Origin: Oscillospiraceae bacterium
GTDB taxonomy: Bacteria > Bacillota > Clostridia > Oscillospirales > Ruminococcaceae
NCBI GenBank assembly: GCA_015067375.1
Contig: SVMQ01000071.1
Location: 1 to 9,164 of the forward strand
Direction: 5' to 3'
Length of the DNA: 9,164 bases
Shown here one piece after another: positions 1-5,917 of this stretch. The translations under genes and the position numbers were made by a program. The notes beneath the pieces are model-generated. The model saw only the letters and a program-made list of their open reading frames with translations. It did no database searches and was not told the origin of the DNA. The number at the start of each line of letters is the position of its first letter. Position 1 is the stretch's first letter.

Positions 1-242
1 TCGAGGAGCTTCGTGAGCCTCTGCTTGAAAAGAAGATGACGCTCGATATCGAAGAGAGCGTATATACCGCTGTTGCTGAAAAGGCGCACGGCGGCAAGTT
101 CGGCGGCAGAGATATCCGCAGGGTCATCCGCACCGAGATAGAGGATGTCGTCGCAGAAACTATCATAGACAATTGCGACAGGGTGCTCAGCTCGATAAGC
201 ATCACCGCAGAAAACGGCGAGATAAAGGTGAAAGCAGTATGA
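1..242 (+). CDS. Clp-family AAA+ ATPase, C-terminal fragment (partial at window edge)
   Basis: The reading frame is open from base 3 to the TGA at 240-242 and continues upstream of the window, so only about 79 C-terminal residues are visible. They fit the C-terminal small subdomain of the second AAA+ module in ClpA/ClpB/ClpC unfoldases. A segment reading EELREPLLEKKMTLDI is followed by KFGGRDIRRVIRTEIED, which matches the family pattern in which a G-[AG]-R sensor-2 arginine precedes a helix ending in ...IED. Such ATPases unfold proteins for ClpP or for disaggregation in the cytosol. The visible part cannot tell ClpC from ClpB or ClpA. The stop codon overlaps the start of the next gene (ATGA), which implies co-transcription and probably translational coupling. 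Confidence 0.8.
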   Translation, partial: EELREPLLEKKMTLDIEESVYTAVAEKAHGGKFGGRDIRRVIRTEIEDVVAETIIDNCDRVLSSISITAENGEIKVKAV

Positions 243-946
243 GTGTGGTACTCATAACAGGCGGTACAGGCGCTATCGGAAGTGCGATAGCTGCCGAGTA
301 CGCCAAAACAGACGACGTTATCATAACCTATAACAGCCGTAAGGATGAGGCAGAGCGTTTGTGCGCCGAGCTTCACTGTGACAGCATACAGATGGATGTT
401 GCCGACAGTATCTCGGTGGATGCCGCGGCAGCGGAGGTGCTTCGCCGCTACGGTCACGTCGATGTTCTTGTCAATAATGCGGGAATATCGCAGATAAAGC
501 TGTTCACGGATACTTCCTCGGAGGACTGGCAGCGTGTTCTTGGCATCAATCTCACGGGTTGCTTTAATGTTACACAAGCGTTTGTGAGGTCGATGATATC
601 GCGAAAAAGCGGCGCGATAGTGAATATCTCCTCGGTCTGGGGAGTACACGGCGCATCCTGCGAGGTCGCATATTCCGCTTCAAAAGCAGGAATGATAGGG
701 ATGACAAAGGCGCTTGCCAAGGAGCTTGGCGCATCAGGTATCACAGTAAACTGCATCGCCCCAGGGGTGATCGACAGCCCCATGAACAGCTCGCACCTTT
801 CGGATGATGATCTGAGGGAGCTTGCTGAAAGCACTCCGCTCATGCGGCTCGGCAGGGCAGAGGAGGTCGCACAGGCAGTGCGCGCTCTTGCTGAGAACAG
901 GTTCATCACGGGTCAGATCCTGGGTGTTGACGGCGGATTTTATTGA
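239..946 (+). CDS. Short-chain dehydrogenase/reductase, possibly EF-P 5-aminopentanone reductase (YmfI-like)
   Basis: A 235-residue classical SDR, the normal length for the family. Visible are the NAD(P)-binding glycine motif TGGTGAIG (7-14), NNAG (79-82), the catalytic Ser at 131/132, Tyr145 and Lys149 in a YxxxK arrangement, and the C-terminal TGQILGVDGGFY. The start is the ATG at 239, which overlaps the upstream stop as ATGA; AAGGTG lies about 7 bases ahead of it. The general fold is certain. FabG-type 3-oxoacyl-ACP reductase would be the default annotation. However, the stretch SSVWGVHGASCEVAYSASK closely resembles, from memory, the GASCEV segment of Bacillus YmfI, which reduces the 5-aminopentanone group on elongation factor P. 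FabG proteins usually have a different sequence there. No fatty-acid gene is nearby. SDR family is sure; the EF-P role is an inference. Confidence 0.9.
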   Translation: MSVVLITGGTGAIGSAIAAEYAKTDDVIITYNSRKDEAERLCAELHCDSIQMDVADSISVDAAAAEVLRRYGHVDVLVNNAGISQIKLFTDTSSEDWQRVLGINLTGCFNVTQAFVRSMISRKSGAIVNISSVWGVHGASCEVAYSASKAGMIGMTKALAKELGASGITVNCIAPGVIDSPMNSSHLSDDDLRELAESTPLMRLGRAEEVAQAVRALAENRFITGQILGVDGGFY

Positions 947-972
947 TTTGTTATAAAATTCTCAAAAATGGG

Positions 973-1001
973 TTGAATTTTGTATAAGAATATTGTATAA
1001 T
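973..1001 (+). promoter_or_regulatory. Sigma-A-type promoter for the oadG-oadB pair
   Basis: TTGAAT at 973-978 and TATAAT at 996-1001 are separated by exactly 17 bp, a near-consensus housekeeping promoter in an AT-rich gap after the dehydrogenase gene. The predicted transcription start is near 1008, giving a leader of about 44 nt. An AT-rich inverted repeat (AAAATTC 955-961 and GAATTTT 975-981) overlaps the -35 element and may be incidental. Confidence 0.8.
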
Positions 1002-1020
1002 AATGTTTGTATGATAATTT

Positions 1021-1033
1021 GGAACAGTGTTCC
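1021..1033. promoter_or_regulatory. Perfect 13-bp palindrome, candidate operator
   Basis: GGAACAGTGTTCC is a perfect 6+1+6 inverted repeat. It lies between the predicted transcription start (about 1008) and the ribosome binding site (from 1041) of the decarboxylase genes, a usual place for a repressor roadblock. The regulator is not identifiable from sequence. The half-site spacing does not fit the Bacillus-type LexA box. Confidence 0.45.
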
Positions 1034-1051
1034 GAAAAAAGGAGACATAAT

Positions 1052-1519
1052 ATGAACTTAGCGCTTTCTATCCTGTCAGATGCTGCAGCTTCCAATGTTA
1101 TCGATGAAATTCAGAAGTTTGCAACAGCTCCTGAACAGGTCGATCATGAGGCTTATTGGGGCTCGGTCGGAATCATTACCTTAACAGGTATCCTGGTGGT
1201 ATTTATCATTCTCGCTATACTGATCTTCTTCTTCTGGGGGATGGGTGTGATCTTTAGTGCAATTGATAATAGCAAGAAGAAAAAAGCTGTGTCCGAAAAA
1301 CCTACACCTGCACCTGTTGAAAAGGTTGAGCCTGTTGTCGCAGAGGAAGAAGATATCTCCGATGACGACGAGATAATAGCTGTTATAAGTGCCGCGATAG
1401 CTGCTTATTCTGAACAGGATGGCAAGTCCTATGAGATCAGAAGCATCAGGCGCAAGGACAGCAGAACACGTTCTGCATGGAACCTTGCAGGTATCGGCGA
1501 TAACACTCGCCCGTTCTGA
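1052..1519 (+). CDS. OadG-family (gamma) subunit of a Na+-translocating decarboxylase
   Basis: A small 155-residue membrane protein. It has a short N-terminal stretch, one hydrophobic segment at about residues 38-66, a basic KKKK stop-transfer at 75-78, a Pro/Ala/Glu-rich linker (83-106) and a conserved C-terminal cytosolic segment (DDDEIIAVISAAIAAY, then IRSIRRKD and SAWNLAG). That order is typical of the OadG/MmdD gamma or delta subunit that holds the carboxyltransferase on the beta pump. The start at 1052 is preceded by AAAAGGAG with normal spacing; an upstream in-frame ATG at 1007 has no such site and sits at the predicted transcription start. The downstream beta-subunit gene is 30 bp away. 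There is no biotin-attachment motif in it, so it is not a gamma-biotin-carrier fusion. Substrate (oxaloacetate, methylmalonyl-CoA or glutaconyl-CoA) cannot be read from this subunit. Confidence 0.8.
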   Translation: MNLALSILSDAAASNVIDEIQKFATAPEQVDHEAYWGSVGIITLTGILVVFIILAILIFFFWGMGVIFSAIDNSKKKKAVSEKPTPAPVEKVEPVVAEEEDISDDDEIIAVISAAIAAYSEQDGKSYEIRSIRRKDSRTRSAWNLAGIGDNTRPF

Positions 1520-1549
1520 TAATTTGACAGAAAGGACTTACTGAAAAGA

Positions 1550-2782
1550 ATGGAAATTTTTATTAATACTATGAAAGTGCTCGTTGAAAAATCGGGCTTC
1601 ATGGGGCTCACATGGCAGAATATCGTCATGATACTGATCTCCTTTGTACTTTTCTATCTCGCTATCGTTAAGCAGTATGAGCCGCTTCTGATGCTTCCTA
1701 TCGCATTCGGTATGCTGCTCACAAACCTTCCTCTCACAGGCTTGTACCATGCATATTTGTGGAACCCCACTGATAACGGTCTGCTTGTTGAAACTGCCAC
1801 TATGACCAAGATGAGTCTTGATTATGGCAGGGTCTTGCATGAGGGCGGTCTGCTGGATCTTCTCTACCTCGGCGTTAAGCTGGGTATCTATCCGCCGCTT
1901 ATCTTCCTTGGCATCGGCTCTATGACTGACTTTGGCCCGCTTATCGCAAATCCCAAGAGCTTCCTGCTTGGCGCTGCTGCTCAGGGCGGTATCTTCTTTA
2001 CATTCCTCGGTGCTTGTGTTGTAAATCTTACAGGTTTTGCGGAGTTCACTCTTAAAGAGGCTGGCTCTATCGCCATCATCGGTGGTGCCGACGGCCCCAC
2101 AGCTATCTACCTTACATCTAAGCTCGCACCTCATCTGCTCGGTTCGATAGCGGTAGCAGCGTATTCGTACATGGCGCTTGTTCCTGTTATCCAGCCGCCT
2201 ATCATGAAGCTGCTCACGACTGAAAAGGAGCGCTCTGTCAAGATGGGTCAGCTCCGTCAGGTGTCCAAGCTTGAAAAGGTCGTATTTGCAGTAGCGGTTA
2301 CGGTTATCGTATCCCTTATCGTTCCTGATGCAGGCTCGCTTGTTGGTATGCTGATGCTCGGTAACCTCATGAAGGAGAGCGGCGTTTGTGATCGTCTTGT
2401 AAAGACAGCTCAGAACGAGCTTATGAATATCATCACCATCTTCCTCGGTGTAACGGTCGGAGCTACAGCAGTGGCTGAAAACTTCCTCAGTCCCGAAACA
2501 CTGTTTATTATCGTGCTTGGCCTGATCGCATTCAGTGTCGGTACAGCTTGCGGTGTTCTGCTTGGTAAGCTTATGTATGTCATTTCGGGCGGTAAGATCA
2601 ATCCGCTTATCGGTTCTGCGGGCGTATCTGCCGTTCCTATGGCAGCTCGTGTTTCGCAGAAGGTGGGTCAGCAGACCAACCCCAGCAACTTCCTGCTCAT
2701 GCACGCTATGGGCCCCAATGTTGCAGGCGTTATCGGTTCAGCTGTTGCAGCAGGCGTTCTGCTCAGCGTTCTCGGTAAATAG
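1550..2782 (+). CDS. Na+-translocating decarboxylase beta subunit (OadB/MmdB/GcdB family)
   Basis: A 410-residue multi-spanning membrane protein that couples decarboxylation of carboxybiotin to Na+ export. Hallmarks are IGGADGPTAIYLTSKLAPH with Asp181 (the key Asp203 of Klebsiella OadB), Tyr205/Tyr207 in the next helix, and NPLIGSAGVSAVPMAARVS at 351-369. In that last motif Asn351, Gly355, Ser360 and Arg367 have the same spacing as Klebsiella Asn373, Gly377, Ser382 and Arg389, so the ion-translocation residues look intact. It is somewhat long for the family because of an extra loop at about residues 65-98. The ATG at 1550 lies 13 bp after AAAGGA, a rather long spacing, but no better ATG, GTG or TTG start is seen. 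The alpha subunit and biotin carrier are not in the window, so the substrate is undetermined. Confidence 0.92.
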   Translation: MEIFINTMKVLVEKSGFMGLTWQNIVMILISFVLFYLAIVKQYEPLLMLPIAFGMLLTNLPLTGLYHAYLWNPTDNGLLVETATMTKMSLDYGRVLHEGGLLDLLYLGVKLGIYPPLIFLGIGSMTDFGPLIANPKSFLLGAAAQGGIFFTFLGACVVNLTGFAEFTLKEAGSIAIIGGADGPTAIYLTSKLAPHLLGSIAVAAYSYMALVPVIQPPIMKLLTTEKERSVKMGQLRQVSKLEKVVFAVAVTVIVSLIVPDAGSLVGMLMLGNLMKESGVCDRLVKTAQNELMNIITIFLGVTVGATAVAENFLSPETLFIIVLGLIAFSVGTACGVLLGKLMYVISGGKINPLIGSAGVSAVPMAARVSQKVGQQTNPSNFLLMHAMGPNVAGVIGSAVAAGVLLSVLGK

Positions 2783-2789
2783 CATATTT

Positions 2790-2990
2790 TCAGGCGAACG
2801 AGAAAGTGCCGGATGCGAACAAAGATGCTCGCTATGCTCGGTTCGTTCGGCAGAGCCGAACTTCTAAACCTGCCATACGACTAGGTCTTGTGCCTGTCGT
2901 AGGGCAGCGCAGCAAGGATGCTGTGAAGTCGTCGCCAGGAAGCGGCACAGATGCCGTTGACATAAGCGACGAACAGTGACGACGCAGATC
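2790..2990 (+). ncRNA. Candidate structured non-coding RNA between oadB and the GNAT gene
   Basis: About 200 nt with no convincing gene but unusually rich pairing. Hairpin A: GTTCGGC 2845-2851 with GCCGAAC 2855-2861. Hairpin B: CTGCC 2870-2874 with GGCAG 2903-2907, then TACGAC 2876-2881 with GTCGTA 2896-2901, then AGG 2883-2885 with CCT 2893-2895, closing a 7-nt loop. Hairpin C: CAGCA 2910-2914 with TGCTG 2919-2923. Hairpin D: outer stem TCGTCGC 2929-2935 with GCGACGA 2966-2972, enclosing CGGCA 2943-2947 with TGCCG 2952-2956. A further long-range pairing is possible (CGAACGA 2795-2801 with TCGTTCG 2843-2849). An intrinsic terminator follows at 3011. I see no clear promoter, so it may be a leader, a read-through product of oadB, or a repeat element. 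Large Clostridia RNA classes such as the raiA motif are candidates; I cannot confirm any. Strand is inferred from the terminator orientation. Confidence 0.45.
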
Positions 2991-3010
2991 GTACTTTATC
3001 GACAGACTTT

Positions 3011-3044
3011 GCGGCTGTATGGAAGCATACAGCCGCTTTTATAT
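3011..3044 (+). terminator. Intrinsic terminator immediately upstream of the GNAT gene
   Basis: A perfect 11-bp stem, GCGGCTGTATG (3011-3021) with CATACAGCCGC (3026-3036), a GAAG tetraloop and a TTTTATAT tract. It ends at 3044, directly against the GAGAGG ribosome binding site (3045-3050) of the next gene. It can end transcripts from oadGB or from the structured region. Its position also suits a conditional attenuator of the acetyltransferase gene. Confidence 0.85.
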
Positions 3045-3056
3045 GAGAGGTCAACA

Positions 3057-3524
3057 ATGCTGTTTGATTATAAATTTATGAGAGCGCCAAAAGATATAGT
3101 TAAGGATATGTACTTCGGCACAAAGGCTGTTATACAGACTTTTTCTCTCCCTTATTCGGATACAGAGGATCTTCTTTATGAAGCCTACGACAACATAAAG
3201 GCGAATATAGATAATTGCTATATCGTGAAATTGTTCGGTCAGATCGCGGCGCATTATATGTTCCGCGATGACGGAGATGTGGCGGTATTGTCGGATGTGT
3301 ATGTATACAGGAATTTCAGATCTCATGGCGTGGGCACTGCAATAATCCGTCGCTGCATATCCGATACGGAAAAGCCTATCGTAGCTTACATACACAGAAC
3401 CAATATCAGCGCTATGAGCCTGTTCAAAAAGCATCATTTTGTCATCACCAAGGAAAAAGACAGACTATGCAGGATGTATCTTGCAAATGGGAATATCACA
3501 CCAAAAAAATCCGTGCGGAAATGA
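3057..3524 (+). CDS. GNAT-family N-acetyltransferase
   Basis: A 155-residue single-domain protein of the usual GNAT size. The acetyl-CoA-binding motif A is visible as VYVYRNFRSHGVGTAIIRRC (81-100), with the R-x-x-G-x-G signature at Arg88-Gly91-Gly93. A motif-B-like AYIHRTNISAMSLFKKHHF (110-128) follows, in which the Asn and aromatic positions are normal for the family. The substrate cannot be told. The start at 3057 follows GAGAGG with a 6-bp spacer; an in-frame ATG at 2976 would read through the terminator hairpin and is rejected. No promoter fits between the terminator and this start, so expression should depend on read-through from upstream. The stop codon lies in the loop of the downstream terminator. 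Confidence 0.85.
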   Translation: MLFDYKFMRAPKDIVKDMYFGTKAVIQTFSLPYSDTEDLLYEAYDNIKANIDNCYIVKLFGQIAAHYMFRDDGDVAVLSDVYVYRNFRSHGVGTAIIRRCISDTEKPIVAYIHRTNISAMSLFKKHHFVITKEKDRLCRMYLANGNITPKKSVRK

Positions 3525-3539
3525 TCCACACGGATTTTT
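3503..3539. terminator. Bidirectional intrinsic terminator between GNAT gene and pyrB
   Basis: AAAAATCCGTG (3505-3515) pairs perfectly with CACGGATTTTT (3529-3539), and GG/CC can add to the stem after a C-A mismatch. A T5 run serves the plus strand, and the A7 run at 3503-3509 gives a U7 tract for minus-strand transcripts. It therefore serves both converging genes. The GNAT stop codon (3522-3524) is in the loop. Confidence 0.85.
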
Positions 3540-3558
3540 CATTGCAGTGAGCTATAGG

Positions 3559-4641
3559 TCATACCATCAGCTGTCGCTCGTCGCAGTATTCGCAGATGAG
3601 GATATCTCCGTACTTGCGGAAGCTTCTTGGGAGATAAAGCTCGGTGCTTGTGACGCACTTAGGATTGCAGCAGCATACCTCGCGGTGAACAGAGCCTGAA
3701 AGCAGGGGATTGGGCTTCAACTCGTTGTTGAGTGTTGAAAGTATCAGCGCCATACGCACATACATTCCGTAATTTGCCTGCTTGAAGTAAGCGGCACGCG
3801 GGTCGTCGTCGACCTCAACATCTATCTCGTTTACACGGGGCAGGGGATGCATAACGATCATATCGCTCTTTGCGAGCTTCATCTTTTCCTTGGTGAGGCG
3901 GTAGACATCCTTCTGCTTGTCGTATTCTTCCTGACTGTCGAAGCGCTCGCGCTGTATCCTTGTCATATAGAGCATATCAAGCTCGGGCATAGCCTCTTCG
4001 ATGGTTGCGACCTCGCGGAAATCACAGCCGCGCGCGGTCAATATATCCTTGATGTAGGAGGGGATAGCAAGGTGAGGTGTGGAGATAAGGATGAACCTGT
4101 TGTTGCGGTAGCAGGAGAGCGTCTTAACGAGCGAGTGAACCGTTCTGCCGTATTTCAGATCGCCGCAAAGACCTATTGTCAGGTCATCCAGTCTGCCGAT
4201 CTCCGTCTGCAGTGTAAGAAGATCGGTAAGGGTCTGTGTAGGATGAAGATGTCCGCCGTCACCTGCATTTATAACAGGACACTCTGCATTGAGCGCCGCT
4301 GCCTTAGCCGAGCCTTCCTGAGTGTGGCGCATGACCAGTATATCAGCATAATTGCTTACGATCTTAATGGTGTCTTTAAGATTTTCGCCCTTGGCAACGG
4401 AGGAGTTTGAAGGATTGTCAAAGCCGATGATGCTTCCGCCGAGCCTTATCATTGCCGTCTGAAAGCTCATCTGTGTTCTTGTGGATGGCTCATAGAACAG
4501 GGTAGCCATTATCTTACCCTTGCATTTATCGGAGTAGCTTTCGGGACGGCGCATGATATCCTGTGCAAGACGCACCATGGCGTTCCACTGGTGAACGGAA
4601 TAATCCTCTGTATCGATAAGATGGTTGTATTTCTGATTCAA
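3559..4641 (-). CDS. pyrB: Aspartate carbamoyltransferase with C-terminal PyrI-like zinc-ribbon extension
   Basis: Catalyses carbamoyl phosphate + L-aspartate to N-carbamoyl-aspartate, the committed step of pyrimidine synthesis. Residues 1-304 form a normal catalytic chain: FYEPSTRT (49-56), Lys84, Arg105, HPTQ (133-136), DLKYGRTVHSL (161-171), TRIQRERF (227-234) and HPLPR (265-269). After an 18-residue linker it continues to residue 360 with Cys324-x4-Cys329, 20 residues, then Cys350-x2-Cys353. This resembles the four-cysteine zinc domain of the E. coli PyrI regulatory chain (CPNSNC ... CKYC), but the nucleotide-binding domain of PyrI is absent. The start is TTG (4639-4641): AAAGGTG lies 7 bases ahead of it, and an in-frame stop closes the frame just upstream. 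It stands alone as a minus-strand unit; the roughly 30-nt leader is too short for a PyrR attenuator. Confidence 0.95.
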   Translation of the reverse strand: MNQKYNHLIDTEDYSVHQWNAMVRLAQDIMRRPESYSDKCKGKIMATLFYEPSTRTQMSFQTAMIRLGGSIIGFDNPSNSSVAKGENLKDTIKIVSNYADILVMRHTQEGSAKAAALNAECPVINAGDGGHLHPTQTLTDLLTLQTEIGRLDDLTIGLCGDLKYGRTVHSLVKTLSCYRNNRFILISTPHLAIPSYIKDILTARGCDFREVATIEEAMPELDMLYMTRIQRERFDSQEEYDKQKDVYRLTKEKMKLAKSDMIVMHPLPRVNEIDVEVDDDPRAAYFKQANYGMYVRMALILSTLNNELKPNPLLSGSVHREVCCCNPKCVTSTELYLPRSFRKYGDILICEYCDERQLMV

Positions 4642-4678
4642 GCTGCTTCACCTTTCCTTGTTCAATTTCTCATACACT

Positions 4679-4707
4679 ATTATAGCAAAATGGATGTCGT
4701 TTTGCAA
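4679..4707 (-). promoter_or_regulatory. pyrB promoter (minus strand)
   Basis: Read on the minus strand, TTGCAA (plus-strand 4702-4707) and TATAAT (4679-4684) are separated by 17 bp. Transcription would start near 4672, giving a leader of about 30 nt. No attenuator hairpin or PyrR-type structure fits in it. Confidence 0.7.
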
Positions 4708-4744
4708 GGAGTTTTGTAAATTTCTTTGTTTAGTGTTTCTTTTT

Positions 4745-4772
4745 TTGCGGAAATATGCTATACTTATATAAT
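4745..4772 (+). promoter_or_regulatory. Promoter for the ASKHA-domain gene
   Basis: Two overlapping possibilities exist: TTGCGG (4745-4750) with TATAAT (4767-4772) at 16 bp spacing, or an extended -10 TGCTATACT (4756-4764). Either starts transcription 20-40 bp ahead of the ribosome binding site GAGGAG (4794-4799). It is back to back with the pyrB promoter; their -35 elements are about 40 bp apart. Confidence 0.6.
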
Positions 4773-4804
4773 ATCAGTAAAAAAATTCATTTTGAGGAGT
4801 TCCT

Positions 4805-5884
4805 ATGATATCCAACATCCACCACGAAAAATATCATGATGAGTTCAGTATGAGTGTCGCTGTTGTGTGCGATATAATGCATACGCGCGCTGTCGCTGCT
4901 TTTTACGACGTCAAACTTGACAGGCTCATCGCACGCTCGGTCGTTCCTATCGGTAAGTTCAACGACGAGAATGCTTCGGCAGAGGTCGCGCGGCTGGTAT
5001 TCATGTGTATGCGCGAGTATGGCATACCTGCCGCAGCTATAACTAAGATAGGTGTTGCGGCACCGCATGATCTGGCTTGTTCCATCGAGGAGAGCATCGA
5101 GCCGACGGATATGTTCCTGCGTCCCGATACCGAGGTCGTTGTCCTTCCGTTCGTGAGTATGTATGCGGACAGCCGTTTTGCGGCTTCGCTGGCCGCTGTA
5201 GCTATAAAAAAGGGAAGCTTTATCGCGTCGTTTGGCAGGATGCTGGATCTTGCTTATTACGATGGCGAAAAGCTGCTCACAGCCTCGGTGGAGCTGACGG
5301 GAGCATTCGATGCAACGGGTATAGAAAGCGGAATGTCAGTTGAATACGGCGCGATAGATGAGGTGCGCCGCGAGAGCGACAGAACGTTGTGTTATTGCGT
5401 GATAGGTGATATCGATGCCTGTGGTATAGCTGTTCCCGCTTTTCTGGATGCCGCGTGTATAATGCTTGACGAGGGCGTGATCGACAGTGACGGCATCATG
5501 ACCGACAGGGATCAGTTCTATCTCGGCGAGGACTTCTATCTTACTCAGAAGGATGTGCGTGTGCTGCAGTCCGACAAGGCTTCCGCTGCCGCAGCAATAG
5601 AGTGCTTTCTGAGAAGATGCGGTACTCCGTCCGAGGTCTACCTGTGCGGAGATGCTCTTGCAGGGGAGGGTATCAGGCGATTGGAGAGGCTGGGTGTGAT
5701 ATCTTCGGCGCTTGCGGAAAAGGCACAGTATTGCAGAAGCTATACAGAGCAAGGCACTTATAGCTGCATCTCCGCTGAGGACAAGCTGACAGAGCTGGCG
5801 AGCCTTATCAGAGATGCTGAGGATATTTCGGCTGAGATATACGATGGTTTTGACGATATGTACATAACAAATCTTCAGTTTTAG
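4805..5884 (+). CDS. Stand-alone ASKHA (DUF4445/RACo-like) domain protein, apparently degenerate
   Basis: A 359-residue soluble protein with no signal peptide or membrane segment. Three stretches recall the C-terminal ATPase domain of RACo/RamA-type reductive activators of corrinoid proteins: GAFDATGIESGMS followed by GAIDEV (166-187), an AxxxLDEGVID segment (216-227), and FYLTQKDVRVLQSDKA (244-259) followed by EVYLCGDAL (277-285). The N-terminal 2Fe-2S ferredoxin domain of those proteins is missing. The usual nucleotide-binding motifs also look eroded: DIGTT-like is DIMHT at 23-27, DIGTN-like is SFGRM at 142-146, and AGGFG-like is CGDAL. Start 4805 is chosen because GAGGAG lies 5 bp ahead of it; ATG at 4850 is a weaker alternative. 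No corrinoid or methyltransferase gene is nearby. The homology is from memory and moderate, and the function is unknown. Confidence 0.7.
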   Translation: MISNIHHEKYHDEFSMSVAVVCDIMHTRAVAAFYDVKLDRLIARSVVPIGKFNDENASAEVARLVFMCMREYGIPAAAITKIGVAAPHDLACSIEESIEPTDMFLRPDTEVVVLPFVSMYADSRFAASLAAVAIKKGSFIASFGRMLDLAYYDGEKLLTASVELTGAFDATGIESGMSVEYGAIDEVRRESDRTLCYCVIGDIDACGIAVPAFLDAACIMLDEGVIDSDGIMTDRDQFYLGEDFYLTQKDVRVLQSDKASAAAAIECFLRRCGTPSEVYLCGDALAGEGIRRLERLGVISSALAEKAQYCRSYTEQGTYSCISAEDKLTELASLIRDAEDISAEIYDGFDDMYITNLQF

Positions 5885-5917
5885 GCGATTTTGTATGAAA
5901 ATATCGTTAAAAACCAC

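Noticed and set aside
1021..1033. LexA (SOS) box
   Set aside because: The Firmicute LexA site needs GAAC and GTTC separated by 4 bases; here they are separated by 3, and no SOS gene follows.
1538..2704. Long open frame on the minus strand (388 codons)
   Set aside because: It lies antisense to oadB, has a low-complexity charged composition without recognisable domains, and is explained by codon bias of the real gene.
2535..2867. Plus-strand open frame running from oadB into the structured gap
   Set aside because: It overlaps oadB in another frame, has no ribosome binding site or recognisable motif, and ends among the hairpins.
3847..4410. Plus-strand open frame opposite pyrB
   Set aside because: It is wholly inside the clearly identified pyrB gene and shows no family features.
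4850..5884. Alternative start of the ASKHA gene at ATG 4850
   Set aside because: The domain could begin here, but GAGGAG is placed correctly for 4805 and no comparable site precedes 4850.
5336..5917. Minus-strand open frame opposite the ASKHA gene
   Set aside because: No ribosome binding site or domain; the plus-strand gene has a promoter, ribosome binding site and family motifs.
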